Notes: a model not told the origin generated them from the sequence alone. Shown: positions 7,445-17,684, counted from the stretch's first letter. The stretch: 64,000 nt of DNA from Nostoc sp. UHCC 0926 (GCF_028623165.1 NZ_CP117768.1:6514001-6578000), one strand, 5' to 3'. A program made the numbers and translations.

Positions 7445-10400
7445 CTAAAAAGTAGCTCCTTTGCCATTTGCAGTTTTTTCTGAGTGTTGCTGATCTCTAA
7501 CGATTTCAATTTTAAGGTTGGGTAATCCTTCTAACGGGCTAAGGTCAGTAATATCTGTATTTCCTATAACTAATTCCGTAAGATTAGGAAGGTTAGCAAG
7601 CGGACTAAGGTCGCTAACAGGTGTTTTGAAAGAGAAGGAACGACTTTTAAATAAGCTTACTTGACCTAAAGATAGTTTACGTAAGTTGTAACATTGAATA
7701 AGGGGACTAATGTCGGTGATACCTGCTTCAGCTATAGTCAGGCTGACAAGATTAGGAAGGTTTGCTAAGGGACTGAGGTCATTAATTTCATTATTATCAA
7801 GTATTAAATTGGTGAGATTAGAAAGGGAAGCAAGTGGACTAATATCTTTTAATTTTGTGCGGGAAAGTTTTAAACTTGTCAGACTAGAAAGCTTTTTCCA
7901 GGAGTTAATAACGCAAATTTGCTCAGGTGTTTTTAATGCACCTTCTCTCTCAAAAATTAATGTTCCTATACTCAGTGAGGTTAGTTTAGAAAGATTGGCA
8001 AGCGGACTGAAATCACGAATGTCATCTTTCGTCATAATAATTAAGTTTTCTAGATTAGTAAGGTTCGCTAGTAAACCTAGTGTGCTGATACCTGTTCCCA
8101 TAAAATGAAGTGTATTAAGCTGGGTCATGGTCTTCAAAAACCGCCAGTCTATGGCTTTATTTCTATTAAAAATTAGCAAATTAACTAAATTAGTAACTTT
8201 CACTAAAGGACTTAAATCATATATTTCATCTGTTTCCCATATTTCTAATTTAGTAAGATTGGTAATTTTTTGTAGTGGACTCAAATCTTTTAAAGATAGT
8301 TTTTCTATAGTTAACTCATTAATATGCTTAAGATGCTCAAATTCTTCCCATGAAATCAGAGTAGGGAGATATACTTTTTTAGTATGGGATAGTACCTTAT
8401 AAGCATAAGCATCACGGTCAAAAGCATCCCAAGCTCTACCTAATTCTCTACTTAAGTCATAACGAGTATTTTTTGCATAATCAGCCAAAATTTCCATAGC
8501 AGCAGAACTACCAATCTTAGCTAGCGCCTGTATACACAGAGTAGTTTCCCTCTGAGAATAGTTTGGCTTAGGAGCAAGCAAAGGTGTGATCGCATCCCCA
8601 GCCCTCGCAACCATTATCACCTCGTCATCATCTTTGGGAGGTAACAAAGCTTCAGCTTGTTTAAGGACTTCAGCACGTATCTGAGGATCAACTTCTATGG
8701 TTGTTTCCAAACATGCCACCGCCAGCAAATGCAAATAATGGCGTTTATCTGGCATTTCGTTACCCATCTGGAGCAGCCTTTCAAGCAGTTCTTTACGCTC
8801 TCTGGGGCGACCTAGACCCGCAGCAACAATAATTGCTTCCCGCCATTGATCATTGTGGGCATGTTGCAGCAGTACATTAACACTATCTTCGTTCAGTGCT
8901 GCCTGTGCTGCGAGAAACTCTTGAAAGGTTCGGTGTGCAAAATCAATTTTCCCAACAGCTGGTTCCCGCAAAAGTGCTACTCTTTCCACAAATAGAGCGC
9001 GTATCTGTTTCCCAGTCACTTCTTTGGGAAGGGTCATCCCTGGCAGGCGACGGGTGAAGTGTGCATCAACTCTGTCTATTTCAACGTCAGAATAATTATT
9101 TTCCATCATCCAATAAGCAAAAGATTGGATTAAAGCCATTTTCTGACTGTCGGACAGATCACCTGGGTAAGACTCGTCAAGGTCGAGTTTGATTTTGCGC
9201 CCGCGATCGCGGCTGTTCAACAACATATCAATGCACTCTTGGTAAAGTTTGATACGTTCTGTAGGCAGATTTTCACCACGGTCTCGATACAGCGCACAAA
9301 TCATCGCACACAACAATGGTGTGGTTGCCAGTCGGCGCAACTCAGGACGTTGACGCAATAGACGTTTTAGGTCAGTTGCCCTATTCTGTAAATTAATCTC
9401 TTGATCTTCTGGACGACAAGCAGCTATCAGAGCCTCATGCCACTGAGTAATAAACTGCTCGATATCAGTAGAACTCATGGACTGTAGTGACAGATTGAGA
9501 AATTCTGCTTGCTCTGTCCAAGTTTCCCAGTCCTGCCACTTTTCCCCTTGACCATCCTTTAGCCCAGCAGGACGTGATGTGACAACGTAACGCGCATAGG
9601 GAAAGTCTGCTACCAAGTCAGCAAGAGCATTGAAAAAATCTTGACGCTGGTTTCGTGGCAGTTCATCCACCCCATCAATCAATACCAATGCATATCCTGC
9701 CTCAAGGCATTGATGTGCCCACCCCTTGGGCATCGTATCAGCAATGTTACGAGCAATGAGTTTTGGAAATTCTTCCGGTGTAGGGAAATCTTTATCTACT
9801 AGAGACCTTAGCCGAATAAAAAATGGTATCAGTCGATTCCAAGACTCTAAGGCAGGTGGAAAATCTTGCTTGGCCGCACGCACAGCTAGCCACTGGAGAT
9901 GTGTACTTTTACCAGCACCCGCCCCACCCTGAATTTCTATCCGTCGGCAGGTCGCAAGCGTTTCATGTACTGGAGATGTGCGTAAACTGGTGATTTTCTC
10001 CTGCTGAACGTGAACTGCTATTTCCTCCGTTAGGCTTCTACTGATAATTTCTGCCTGTTGATTTTGCTCCTCTCGCTCGTGCCGTATTGCTGACAAGGTA
10101 ACGTAGGCTTTGCTAAGGCTTTGTTGAGCAGTGAGGGTATCCATTCGCGGCAAACCAAACATCTCCATCCGATCTAGTTCGCGGATGATGACTTGTCGAT
10201 ATTTCCTCTCAAACTCATTTTTGTCTCGTTGAGACTGTTCTTGTGATGTCTGGAGATGCTCAATAATTTCTTCTAGTCGCTGTAAACTCTCTGTAGTTGC
10301 AGCAAGTGTAAAACCTTGTAATTGTGGTGCTACTTCGATGATGCCTCTGCTTACTTCTTCTAACATCCGCTCATAGAGAGCAGTTTCATTGCGACTAAAA

Positions 10401-10789
10401 TGTTTGCAAGCCTCTGGATAAGCATTGCGAAGATTTAGGATTAAGGATTTTACATCCAGACTAAAACTCATCAGCAACTCACTTGTTACCTCAGACCGAC
10501 GCAATGTGTCTGCAATTTCAAGTTGAATCGCTGTGCGGCTGGCTTGGCTGATGCTTGCAGCTTCCAGGTCGAAAATGGGCTGCATCTTTTCTACTATCTG
10601 CTTGGCAATCTTTTCAAGACTTCTTTGTATCTTCTCTTGGTCACTAGGATTAGAAATAAAATTTTTAAGCTTGTCTACTATATCTTCTCCAACCGCCTTC
10701 TCTGATGAGCTATTTTTCAGGCAAGTAGAGATTATTATCTTTGCTACAGCAGGGCAGAGAATGGAAAAAAGCGATCGCACAACAGTCAT
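7445..10789 (-). CDS. NACHT NTPase with C-terminal leucine-rich repeats (bacterial NLR-like)
   Basis: An 1114-residue STAND-class protein. Residues 1-270 are helical and unassigned (no recognisable effector domain). The NACHT NTPase follows, with Walker A GGAGAGKST (288-296), Walker B ALVLIDGVDE (367-376; the Asp-Gly-x-Asp-Glu form typical of NACHT), and downstream sensor/winged-helix-like segments to about 700. From about 790 to 1100 there are leucine-rich repeats of the 22-residue type, with repeated ISPLANLxNLTxLxL. This matches eukaryotic NLR layout and bacterial NACHT proteins, some of which are anti-phage. The N-terminal domain would be the effector and the LRRs the sensor. It stands alone, with no adjacent effector gene. 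Confidence 0.88.
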   Translation of the reverse strand: MTVVRSLFSILCPAVAKIIISTCLKNSSSEKAVGEDIVDKLKNFISNPSDQEKIQRSLEKIAKQIVEKMQPIFDLEAASISQASRTAIQLEIADTLRRSEVTSELLMSFSLDVKSLILNLRNAYPEACKHFSRNETALYERMLEEVSRGIIEVAPQLQGFTLAATTESLQRLEEIIEHLQTSQEQSQRDKNEFERKYRQVIIRELDRMEMFGLPRMDTLTAQQSLSKAYVTLSAIRHEREEQNQQAEIISRSLTEEIAVHVQQEKITSLRTSPVHETLATCRRIEIQGGAGAGKSTHLQWLAVRAAKQDFPPALESWNRLIPFFIRLRSLVDKDFPTPEEFPKLIARNIADTMPKGWAHQCLEAGYALVLIDGVDELPRNQRQDFFNALADLVADFPYARYVVTSRPAGLKDGQGEKWQDWETWTEQAEFLNLSLQSMSSTDIEQFITQWHEALIAACRPEDQEINLQNRATDLKRLLRQRPELRRLATTPLLCAMICALYRDRGENLPTERIKLYQECIDMLLNSRDRGRKIKLDLDESYPGDLSDSQKMALIQSFAYWMMENNYSDVEIDRVDAHFTRRLPGMTLPKEVTGKQIRALFVERVALLREPAVGKIDFAHRTFQEFLAAQAALNEDSVNVLLQHAHNDQWREAIIVAAGLGRPRERKELLERLLQMGNEMPDKRHYLHLLAVACLETTIEVDPQIRAEVLKQAEALLPPKDDDEVIMVARAGDAITPLLAPKPNYSQRETTLCIQALAKIGSSAAMEILADYAKNTRYDLSRELGRAWDAFDRDAYAYKVLSHTKKVYLPTLISWEEFEHLKHINELTIEKLSLKDLSPLQKITNLTKLEIWETDEIYDLSPLVKVTNLVNLLIFNRNKAIDWRFLKTMTQLNTLHFMGTGISTLGLLANLTNLENLIIMTKDDIRDFSPLANLSKLTSLSIGTLIFEREGALKTPEQICVINSWKKLSSLTSLKLSRTKLKDISPLASLSNLTNLILDNNEINDLSPLANLPNLVSLTIAEAGITDISPLIQCYNLRKLSLGQVSLFKSRSFSFKTPVSDLSPLANLPNLTELVIGNTDITDLSPLEGLPNLKIEIVRDQQHSEKTANGKGATF

Positions 10790-11055
10790 GAGTATTATTA
10801 CAAAGTATTATTTAATTTTTAATGTAATTTATACAAAGCTGAATTAACCTTTTTTCGCCAGAACTTAAAGATAAATTAAGCAATACGATGTGTTACTTAT
10901 TGCTGGGCAACGATATAGCACCAAAATGCACACCGCTTCTGTCAATGAAAGCATGATCAATATTTTTGCTTGAATCGTGCCCCAGCACCCAAATCATTTG
11001 GCGTAATCTGAAAGCCAGAAATGCTAGAGAATTGGTGCATTAATTTTGGAATACC

Positions 11056-11943
11056 TTATTTCCCCAAGCCCAGGTGATTGAGTAATGCTTGGCGCATCAC
11101 TTCTACAGGCACAGTTTCCTGCTGCAACCAAATTTTTAAGGCTGCTACCCCTTGTTGAACTAGCATTTCTAATCCATCGATCGCAATTGCGCCTTGTTTT
11201 TGAGCTTGCTCTAGAAATTGCGTCGGTTTAGGGATATATATTAAATCGTAAGCGATCGCATCCGTTGGCAAATTCGCTATTTCCTCTCCACTCAAAGGCG
11301 ACTCATCAACCTTGGGATACATACCTATGGGGGTTGTGTTTACCAGCAGATTAGCTTGGGGAATTAGCTTTGAAAGTTCCTCCCATTGATCAACTTGTAA
11401 ATTCTTACTTATGGGTGAATTGCTCCAACTCTTGGCAAATTCTTCTAATCTCTGCACATTACGCCCAACAACATGAATTTTGGCAAAACCTAGCTGGTGA
11501 CAACCTGCTACAACTGCCCTGGCTGCGCCACCATTGCCTAAAATTACCGCTACCTTCTGACTCCAATCCTGTTTATATGTTGTCTGCAAAGGAGCGATAA
11601 ATCCTTCTATATCTGTATTTGTGCCCACCCATTTGTTATTTTGGCGACTAACAGTATTCACTGCGCCGATAGTTTGAGCAAGAGGGGTAATTTCTGAGAG
11701 GAGGGGCATGATTGCCTGTTTATGAGGGATTGTCACATTAAAACCGACAACCCCAACAGCGGCGAAACCTGCGATCGCTACCTCTAGATTCTCTGGTTCG
11801 ATAGGAAAGGGAAGATAAACGTAATCTAATCCTAAATGAGCGATCGCTGCATTATGCATGACTGGCGATAGCGAATGTTCCACCGGATGTCCAATTACAC
11901 CCAGCAGTTGAGTTTTACCTGTAATTAATCTTTCTTTAGTCAT
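11056..11943 (-). CDS. aroE: Shikimate dehydrogenase (NADP+)
   Basis: A 295-residue enzyme of the shikimate pathway reducing 3-dehydroshikimate to shikimate. The N-terminal substrate-binding motif is complete (GVIGHPVEHSLSPVMHNAA), as are the catalytic Lys/Asp context (FNVTIPHKQ; NTDIEGF), the NADP-binding Gly-rich loop (ILGNGGAARAV) with VVGRN, and the C-terminal GLEMLVQQG. Length is normal. The enzyme is cytosolic. The gene is divergent from the hydrolase at 12021. Confidence 0.94.
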   Translation of the reverse strand: MTKERLITGKTQLLGVIGHPVEHSLSPVMHNAAIAHLGLDYVYLPFPIEPENLEVAIAGFAAVGVVGFNVTIPHKQAIMPLLSEITPLAQTIGAVNTVSRQNNKWVGTNTDIEGFIAPLQTTYKQDWSQKVAVILGNGGAARAVVAGCHQLGFAKIHVVGRNVQRLEEFAKSWSNSPISKNLQVDQWEELSKLIPQANLLVNTTPIGMYPKVDESPLSGEEIANLPTDAIAYDLIYIPKPTQFLEQAQKQGAIAIDGLEMLVQQGVAALKIWLQQETVPVEVMRQALLNHLGLGK

Positions 11944-12020
11944 TAGTTATTTCTACCTCATCTCCCCCGACTCTCTTCTTGCACTAGCCTACAATTATTA
12001 AAAGCTACTTAACATTTCTT

Positions 12021-12959
12021 ATGATTATGCAGGCAACTACAGCCCCCTCTACAACCCCAATTCCTGGTAAATATTGGCAGTGGCGCGGGCACAACGTTTA
12101 CTATGTGCGTGCGGGAGAAAAACAATCGCAACGTCCGCCCTTGCTTTTGGTACATGGATTTGGTGCTTCCACAGACCACTGGCGCAAGAATATCACAGGA
12201 TTGTGTCAAGATTTTGAAGTATTTGCGATCGACCTTTTGGGATTCGGGCGATCGGCAAAACCAAAATTGCAGTACAGTGGCGACTTGTGGCGCGATCAAC
12301 TCCATGATTTTATCAGGGAAGTAATTGGTCAAAAAGCAGTATTAGCGGGTAATTCTCTTGGTGGCTATGCTAGCTTGTGTGTTGCAGCACAATGTCCCGA
12401 CAGTGCGGCTGGTTTAGTGTTACTCAATAGTGCTGGGCCTTTTAGCGAAAGCCAGCCTACATCTGAGCCTGAAGCTTTACAATCAGAAATTCAGCCACCT
12501 AAACAACCCGCTACTTTGCAGAAACTTCTCGGTGACAGTACTAAGTGGATTTTTCAACAACCTTTAGCCCAATCTTTGTTATTTCAATACGTGCGACAAC
12601 GTTGGGTAATTCGACAAACTCTAGAAAAAGTTTATCTTGACAAGAGTGCGATTACAGACCAATTGGTAGAAGAAATTTCTCGCCCTGCTTACGATTCGGG
12701 TGCAATGGAAGTATTTGTGTCAGTCTTTAGCACTCCTCAAGGGGAAAAAGTTGATGTGCTACTAAAGCAATTAACTTGTCCTCTGTTGATGTTGTGGGGA
12801 GAAGCTGACCCTTGGATGAATGCTAGAGAACGTTCCCAAAAGTTTCGTCAATATTATCCTAAACTCACGGAACATTTTCTAACAGCCGGTCATTGCCCCC
12901 ATGATGAAGTACCTGATAGAGTAAACCAACTTTTAGGCGATTGGGTTTTATCTATCTAA
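12021..12959 (+). CDS. Alpha/beta fold hydrolase
   Basis: A 312-residue soluble alpha/beta hydrolase. The oxyanion region is LLLVHGFGAS, followed by the DLLGFGRSAKP strand. The nucleophile elbow is GNSLGG, the acid is in LWGEADPW and the base in TAGHCPHDE. Such proteins in cyanobacteria and chloroplasts resemble haloalkane-dehalogenase/epoxide-hydrolase-like esterases; the substrate cannot be predicted. The start at 12021 (ATG ATT ATG) has a second in-frame ATG two codons on. It is divergently arranged with aroE, so the 77-bp gap must hold both promoters. Confidence 0.85.
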   Translation: MIMQATTAPSTTPIPGKYWQWRGHNVYYVRAGEKQSQRPPLLLVHGFGASTDHWRKNITGLCQDFEVFAIDLLGFGRSAKPKLQYSGDLWRDQLHDFIREVIGQKAVLAGNSLGGYASLCVAAQCPDSAAGLVLLNSAGPFSESQPTSEPEALQSEIQPPKQPATLQKLLGDSTKWIFQQPLAQSLLFQYVRQRWVIRQTLEKVYLDKSAITDQLVEEISRPAYDSGAMEVFVSVFSTPQGEKVDVLLKQLTCPLLMLWGEADPWMNARERSQKFRQYYPKLTEHFLTAGHCPHDEVPDRVNQLLGDWVLSI

Positions 12960-13092
12960 ATTGCTAAAAAATCTCTTTCAACTTGCATCCACAAATATTA
13001 AGTATAGGATGCGAGTTGCACGGAGATACCAACGCCGCAAATGAAGTGCGATTCGTTCAGTCGAAACCGAGCAATTGGCGGATGACCGAGAC

Positions 13093-13263
13093 AATTTTAG
13101 ATTTTAGATTTTAGATTTTGGATTAAATTAAAATCTAGAATCTAAAAAAAGGTTTCAAGCCCCCGACTTCAGACGCAAGTGAAAATTAAAAAATTTCATT
13201 ATCCAGAGCAAGTGCATTAATGCATGGGGTCAATCCAAAATCCAAAATCTAAAATCTAAAATC
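13093..13263. repeat. Inverted pair of ATTTTAG heptamer arrays
   Basis: A run of ATTTTAG heptamers (13093-13122) is answered by its reverse complement CTAAAAT/CCAAAAT heptamers (13233-13263) about 110 bp later, so the segment can fold into a long hairpin. It lies in the 480-bp gap between the hydrolase and the trmJ-like gene (12960-13462). I see nothing else there except AT-rich sequence. Confidence 0.75.
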
Positions 13264-13462
13264 GAATGACTGGCTTATACAGGGTAATCCATGAGGATTG
13301 AGTTCACACTTTAACCCCTTGTAGATGACAACTTTATAACCTTAGTCGATTTCATGTATCAAATACACAGCTAAAATAATTTAAAGGAAACTCTTCAGCA
13401 GAACATCCAATGCTGAGAATTAGCCTGTAAGTATTATCTGTTGCGATCGCAGGAGGCAAAAA

Positions 13463-14203
13463 ATGGGTTTGGCTGGATTAAGAATTGTGTTGGTAGAGCC
13501 AGCTGGTCCGATAAATGTCGGGGCGATCGCCAGAGTTATGAAAAATTTCGGAATACATCATTTAGTATTAGTAAATCCCCAATGCGATCCGCTATCAGTG
13601 GAAGCTTTGAAAATGGCTGTTCATGCTAAGGAAATTTTAGAATCTGCGGTATTAGTGGCGACATTACCAGAAGCATTGCATGGATGTGTACGGGCGATCG
13701 CTACTACTGGTCGCGTTCGGAGTTGGGAAACACCCTTAGAAAAACCCCGCACTGCATTACCCTGGTTACTGGAGGAACCAGAAAAACCCGCAGCCCTGAT
13801 TTTTGGCAGGGAAGACCGGGGATTAAGCAATGAAGAATTAAATTATGCACAAAGGTTTGTTGGCATTCCTACAAGTCCAAATTATGTAGCCCTAAATTTA
13901 GCTACCGCTGTAGCAATCTGCTGTTATGAATTGTCACAATGCGTAGAACAACCCGATACTCAGACCTTACCCCAAACAGAACTTGCACCCTTAGATGTTG
14001 TAGAAGCATACTACCAGCAATTAGAATCATTATTACTGAAAATTGGTTATGTGTATCCACATACGGCAGCTAGTCGCATGGAAAAATTTCGCCAACTATA
14101 TAATCGCGCTCACCTGAAAACAGGGGAAGTAGCCATGCTGCGAGGGATTTTGCAGCAGGTAGAATGGGCGCTTAAAAACCAGAGGGATGGTGAAAACTTG
14201 TAA
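13463..14203 (+). CDS. SPOUT-class RNA 2'-O-methyltransferase, TrmJ-like
   Basis: A 246-residue protein with the knotted SPOUT methyltransferase fold. The N-terminal strand and RNA-binding segment (IVLVEPAGPINVGAIARVMKNFG), the motif 2 region (ALIFGREDRGLSNEEL) and motif 3 (NYVALNLATAVAICCYEL) are all present. TrmJ methylates the ribose of nucleotide 32 in tRNA. The C-terminal helical extension (EKFRQLYNRAHLKTGEVAMLRGILQQVEWAL) is also typical. The start is fixed by an excellent AGGAGG at 13451-13456. Some other SPOUT enzymes look similar, so tRNA position 32 is an inference. Confidence 0.88.
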   Translation: MGLAGLRIVLVEPAGPINVGAIARVMKNFGIHHLVLVNPQCDPLSVEALKMAVHAKEILESAVLVATLPEALHGCVRAIATTGRVRSWETPLEKPRTALPWLLEEPEKPAALIFGREDRGLSNEELNYAQRFVGIPTSPNYVALNLATAVAICCYELSQCVEQPDTQTLPQTELAPLDVVEAYYQQLESLLLKIGYVYPHTAASRMEKFRQLYNRAHLKTGEVAMLRGILQQVEWALKNQRDGENL

Positions 14204-14376
14204 TTATTCGTTTAATATGTACGCAATCATCCCCCCAAAATAATTAAGATGGCTTATATAAACACAAAAATGCTACTTAGTAGCAAAGTTAAATTTGAGT
14301 ATTAATATTGCTTAAAGATTAAGTTTTGGGTGAGGAGTCTGCAATAAAAAAGCCAAGTGGGTCACAAGGAGTAACG

Positions 14377-15945
14377 GTGTCAGAGTCAAGTGACGAATTA
14401 ACAGCTTTCTCGCGGCGTCAACCCTTAAATGGCCGCCAGCGTCCACAAAAGGTTCAAAAAGTGGTACAGAAGAAAGTGAAAGTTAAGAGCCAGAAGCAGC
14501 AAGGTGCCACTGGCAAAGAAGCGGCGCAAACACGCCCAAAAGATCAGAGCAGTCCTCCCCCAATCCCTACTGCTACACGTAGGGTAAAATCGGGGTTAGT
14601 CATGCCAGCAGCAGTAAAACCAATACCTAGTGTGAAGGGGAAAATTCCTCCCTTTCGACCAGGTGCTGTGATGGTCAAAACAGTGCAGATGGAAAAGCCA
14701 AAAAGAGGCCGGCGCTCATCACGGAAGACGCGATTAAAGCCAATGGCCAAAACCATGTTGTATGTTGTGCGGTTGTTAATTGTAGGTGTGGGTATGGGTG
14801 CAATTGTTGGCACAGTGTTGTCAGTATTAGACCCGGCTAATCGCATCAGCACAAATTCGGCGCCGCAATCTAATAGTAATGTGGCGCGGGAGCAGCCACA
14901 AGCTACCCAAACTCCCCCAGCCCCAGGTTCGAGCCTATACCTATCCCAAGAAATTACCCCTTTGAAAAATGCCGTGCAAAATTTGGCGGCGACCAACCCA
15001 AATCTTACACCTGGAGTTTTCTTGGTAGATTTGGATACTGGTAATTATGTAGACGTCAATGGCTCCACCAGTTTTCCAGCAGCTAGCACAATTAAACTGC
15101 CGATTTTGCTTGCCTTTTTCCAGGATGTGGACGCGGGAAAAATTCGCCTGGATGAAATGCTGACCATGCAACAGGATATGATAGCTGGCGGTTCTGGAAA
15201 TCTGCAATACAAACCAGCCGGAACCCAGTACGCCGCTCTGGAAGTCGCCACTAAAATGATTACAATCAGCGACAACACAGCGACAAATATGCTGATTGCC
15301 CGACTGGGAGGAATGGAAGCTTTAAACCAGCGTTTCCGGAACTGGGGATTGACAAACACAATAATTCGTAATCAACTCCCAGATTTAGAAGGGACAAACA
15401 CCACTAGTCCGAGGGAATTGGGGAATTTGATGGCGATTTTGAGTCAGGGAAATTTAGTGAGTATGCCATCACGCGATATCATGCTCGATATATTGCGTCG
15501 CACTCAGAAAGACACTCTGCTGCCATCGGGTTTGGGAACAGGCGCGAGAATATACCACAAAACAGGCGATATTGGCACAATGTTAGCAGATACAGGTTTA
15601 GTTGCTTTGCCAACCGGCAAGCGCTACATAGCTGCTGTGATGGTACAACGCCCTAATAACGACCCTCGTGCCGAAAAACTGATTAGCTCAATTTCTAGTG
15701 CTGCCTACCAAGAGTTTAGCCAAAATGCTGTTACACCCAATAGTACCACAAGCACTATACCCGCAAATGCTTATCAGCCCTCTGTTGTGAGTCCGGCTTT
15801 ACCCAACGGTACGACAGGCATTGTACCCATGAGTGTTTATCAGCCTCCTGTTGTGAGTCCTGTACCCAACAGCATGGGAGGTACTGTGCCGGCAAATGGT
15901 TATCAATCTCCAGTTATGAATCCGCAGTATTATCCCCAAAGATAA
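14377..15945 (+). CDS. Membrane-anchored serine hydrolase, class A beta-lactamase fold
   Basis: I take the GTG at 14377 as start because AAGGAG sits 6 bp ahead; a TTG at 14326 is in the same frame. The N-terminal 110 residues are basic and Pro-rich (cytosolic), then comes one membrane segment (MLYVVRLLIVGVGMGAIVGTVLSVL), then a periplasmic domain with the penicillin-recognising motifs: STIK (SxxK), SDN and KTGD (KTG). All active-site motifs are intact. The C-terminal 75 residues are low-complexity with repeats of the VYQPPVVSP type. It could be a peptidoglycan-active or beta-lactamase-like enzyme; no clinical-type lactamase role should be assumed. Confidence 0.85.
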   Translation: MSESSDELTAFSRRQPLNGRQRPQKVQKVVQKKVKVKSQKQQGATGKEAAQTRPKDQSSPPPIPTATRRVKSGLVMPAAVKPIPSVKGKIPPFRPGAVMVKTVQMEKPKRGRRSSRKTRLKPMAKTMLYVVRLLIVGVGMGAIVGTVLSVLDPANRISTNSAPQSNSNVAREQPQATQTPPAPGSSLYLSQEITPLKNAVQNLAATNPNLTPGVFLVDLDTGNYVDVNGSTSFPAASTIKLPILLAFFQDVDAGKIRLDEMLTMQQDMIAGGSGNLQYKPAGTQYAALEVATKMITISDNTATNMLIARLGGMEALNQRFRNWGLTNTIIRNQLPDLEGTNTTSPRELGNLMAILSQGNLVSMPSRDIMLDILRRTQKDTLLPSGLGTGARIYHKTGDIGTMLADTGLVALPTGKRYIAAVMVQRPNNDPRAEKLISSISSAAYQEFSQNAVTPNSTTSTIPANAYQPSVVSPALPNGTTGIVPMSVYQPPVVSPVPNSMGGTVPANGYQSPVMNPQYYPQR

Positions 15946-15996
15946 TTTGGGATTTTGGAATTTTGCATTGTTCATCACATCCACCCTCCCTCATAA

Positions 15997-16641
15997 ATGA
16001 GCGGCGAACTAGAGCTGATTGCCTGCCAACCTCACCCCATTGAGAGTAACGGTTTTAATCTTAACGCGACTCTGCCATTCGACTGTACAATTGAACACAT
16101 TCTTTTGGCAATGAATAATTTTGTAGAGTTTTTAGGCTTTATCAATCAACAGCTTTACAGTCAGCAAATGGAACGTCTTGAGGTAATGTTGATGCCAGTC
16201 AACTTTAGCAGTATGGTTGGATAATTCATGATTTCAAATATTCCGAAATACTGCTCTAACTTGGTGAAAAATCAATATCATAACGGACATCCTGACTTAA
16301 TCCCTGCTGGGATGTTTCCTAAAAACTCTGTACAGCATTCTCATGTTGGTATTGAAGTAAAAGCTTCTCGTTATCAGAGTGGATGGCAGGGTCATAATCC
16401 CGAAGACACTTGGCTGATGGTATTTGTTTTTGATAGCAACCGTCCTAGTGACGCTGTTCAAGGTATTCAGCCAAAGCCCTTTCGTTTTCTCAAGGTTGTT
16501 GGTGCTAGCCTCACAAAAAATGATTGGTCATTCTCTGGACGTTCTGAAATTAGTCGCAGAACGATAACTGCCAGTGTTACTAAATCTGGATATCAAAAAA
16601 TGATGTCCAACTGGATTTATAAAATCCCCAATTTACCATAG
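15997..16641 (+). pseudogene. Restriction-endonuclease-like gene interrupted by one in-frame TAA
   Basis: Two open stretches in the same frame (15997-16224 and 16225-16641) are separated only by a TAA at 16222-16224. Read through, they give one continuous 214-residue protein: FNLNATLPFDC, an NNFVEFLGFINQQLY helix, NFSSMVG-stop-FM, then PDLIPAG and a GIEVKASRYQSGWQGHN segment whose PD...ExK spacing resembles a PD-(D/E)XK nuclease core. It lies tail-to-tail with a DNA methyltransferase, overlapping it by 9 bp, as a restriction partner would. A single base change (such as GAA to TAA) would explain the break. A second ATG just after the stop could restart the nuclease half. Confidence 0.7.
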
Positions 16642-17568
16642 TGTTAGTTGCAAGTCTGTAATATTTTTGGAAGGTGTTTCTAAAGTTATCAAGTTAGGAA
16701 TAGCGGTGCAACTCATCTCATAATAATCTAAATTACGCTCAACACCAATGCAGCAAACACCAACAGCTTCCGCCGCTGCAACTGTCGAACCAGAACCCAT
16801 AAAAGTATCAGCAATTATACCTTCACCTAAAGGTAATGCAGCATAAACGATCTGACGTAAAAAAGACTGTGGTTTAAGACTTGGGTGATTTGCAATAGCT
16901 CGTTCTTTCTGAGGTGTCCTTTCACTAGCAATAACATCACCCAAAGGTGTACCATCTCTGTTGCGTCTTAACCCTCCAGTTTGAAATTCTCGCAGACATT
17001 CGCTAAGTTTCATCCCTACTGGTATCGGCTTTCGTAAAATACCCCACGGCTCATAACATCCCCTGAGCATGGAAGACACATTAGGAAATTCATCTTCGGC
17101 ATTTTTGGGGCGATCGCCACCACGAAGTGTTCTCACCAGGCGAATCAATTCTCCGCGAAACTCCAAACCGCCCTCAACTAAAGCAGAGAAAACTAACTGG
17201 GAAAGAAATGCATTACTTGCTATAAAAACATGACCACCAGGGCGAAGTACATTTACTACTAGTTTTGCCCACTCTACAAAGAAATTTTTTAAAGCTAGAC
17301 GTTCTTTGGTAGTAAGTGCTGTAAATCGTGGCAAAGGTGCGCGTTGATGTCCATCAAATGATGGTGGTATTCTCCAAATACCTCCGTTTCCATTTGCTCT
17401 TTTTAGCAACTGGTCAAAATCATATTCTTTCACACCGTAAGGTGGATCTGTAACTACTGCATGAATGCTGTTTTCTGGGATTCGACTTAGCCACTCGAAA
17501 CAATCTGCGTGCAAAATAACAGATTTACCTATATTTTCTACTTTGTATTCAAAAGCCCATTGATTCAT
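16633..17568 (-). CDS. DNA methyltransferase (DPPY type, beta-class order)
   Basis: A 311-residue amino-methyltransferase. The catalytic motif VTDPPYGVKEYDFD is near the N-terminus and the SAM-binding motif ADTFMGSGSTVAAAEAVG near the C-terminus, so the order is that of beta-class N6-adenine or N4-cytosine methylases. GHVFIASNAFLSQL follows the usual strand after the catalytic site. The recognition sequence cannot be read. The neighbouring convergent gene looks like a broken cognate nuclease, so this may now be an orphan methylase. There is 110 bp of AT-rich sequence to dprA. Confidence 0.9.
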   Translation of the reverse strand: MNQWAFEYKVENIGKSVILHADCFEWLSRIPENSIHAVVTDPPYGVKEYDFDQLLKRANGNGGIWRIPPSFDGHQRAPLPRFTALTTKERLALKNFFVEWAKLVVNVLRPGGHVFIASNAFLSQLVFSALVEGGLEFRGELIRLVRTLRGGDRPKNAEDEFPNVSSMLRGCYEPWGILRKPIPVGMKLSECLREFQTGGLRRNRDGTPLGDVIASERTPQKERAIANHPSLKPQSFLRQIVYAALPLGEGIIADTFMGSGSTVAAAEAVGVCCIGVERNLDYYEMSCTAIPNLITLETPSKNITDLQLTLW

Positions 17569-17684
17569 GATTTTAAGTAGTTTGTTTTTATCTAAAAATT
17601 GTATTTTTATATTCCCATAAATCTCAGTGGTAAATTGCTAAAAACAAAGTTAAAAAGCTAAATAATGCTGTTCTCTTTTAACTC

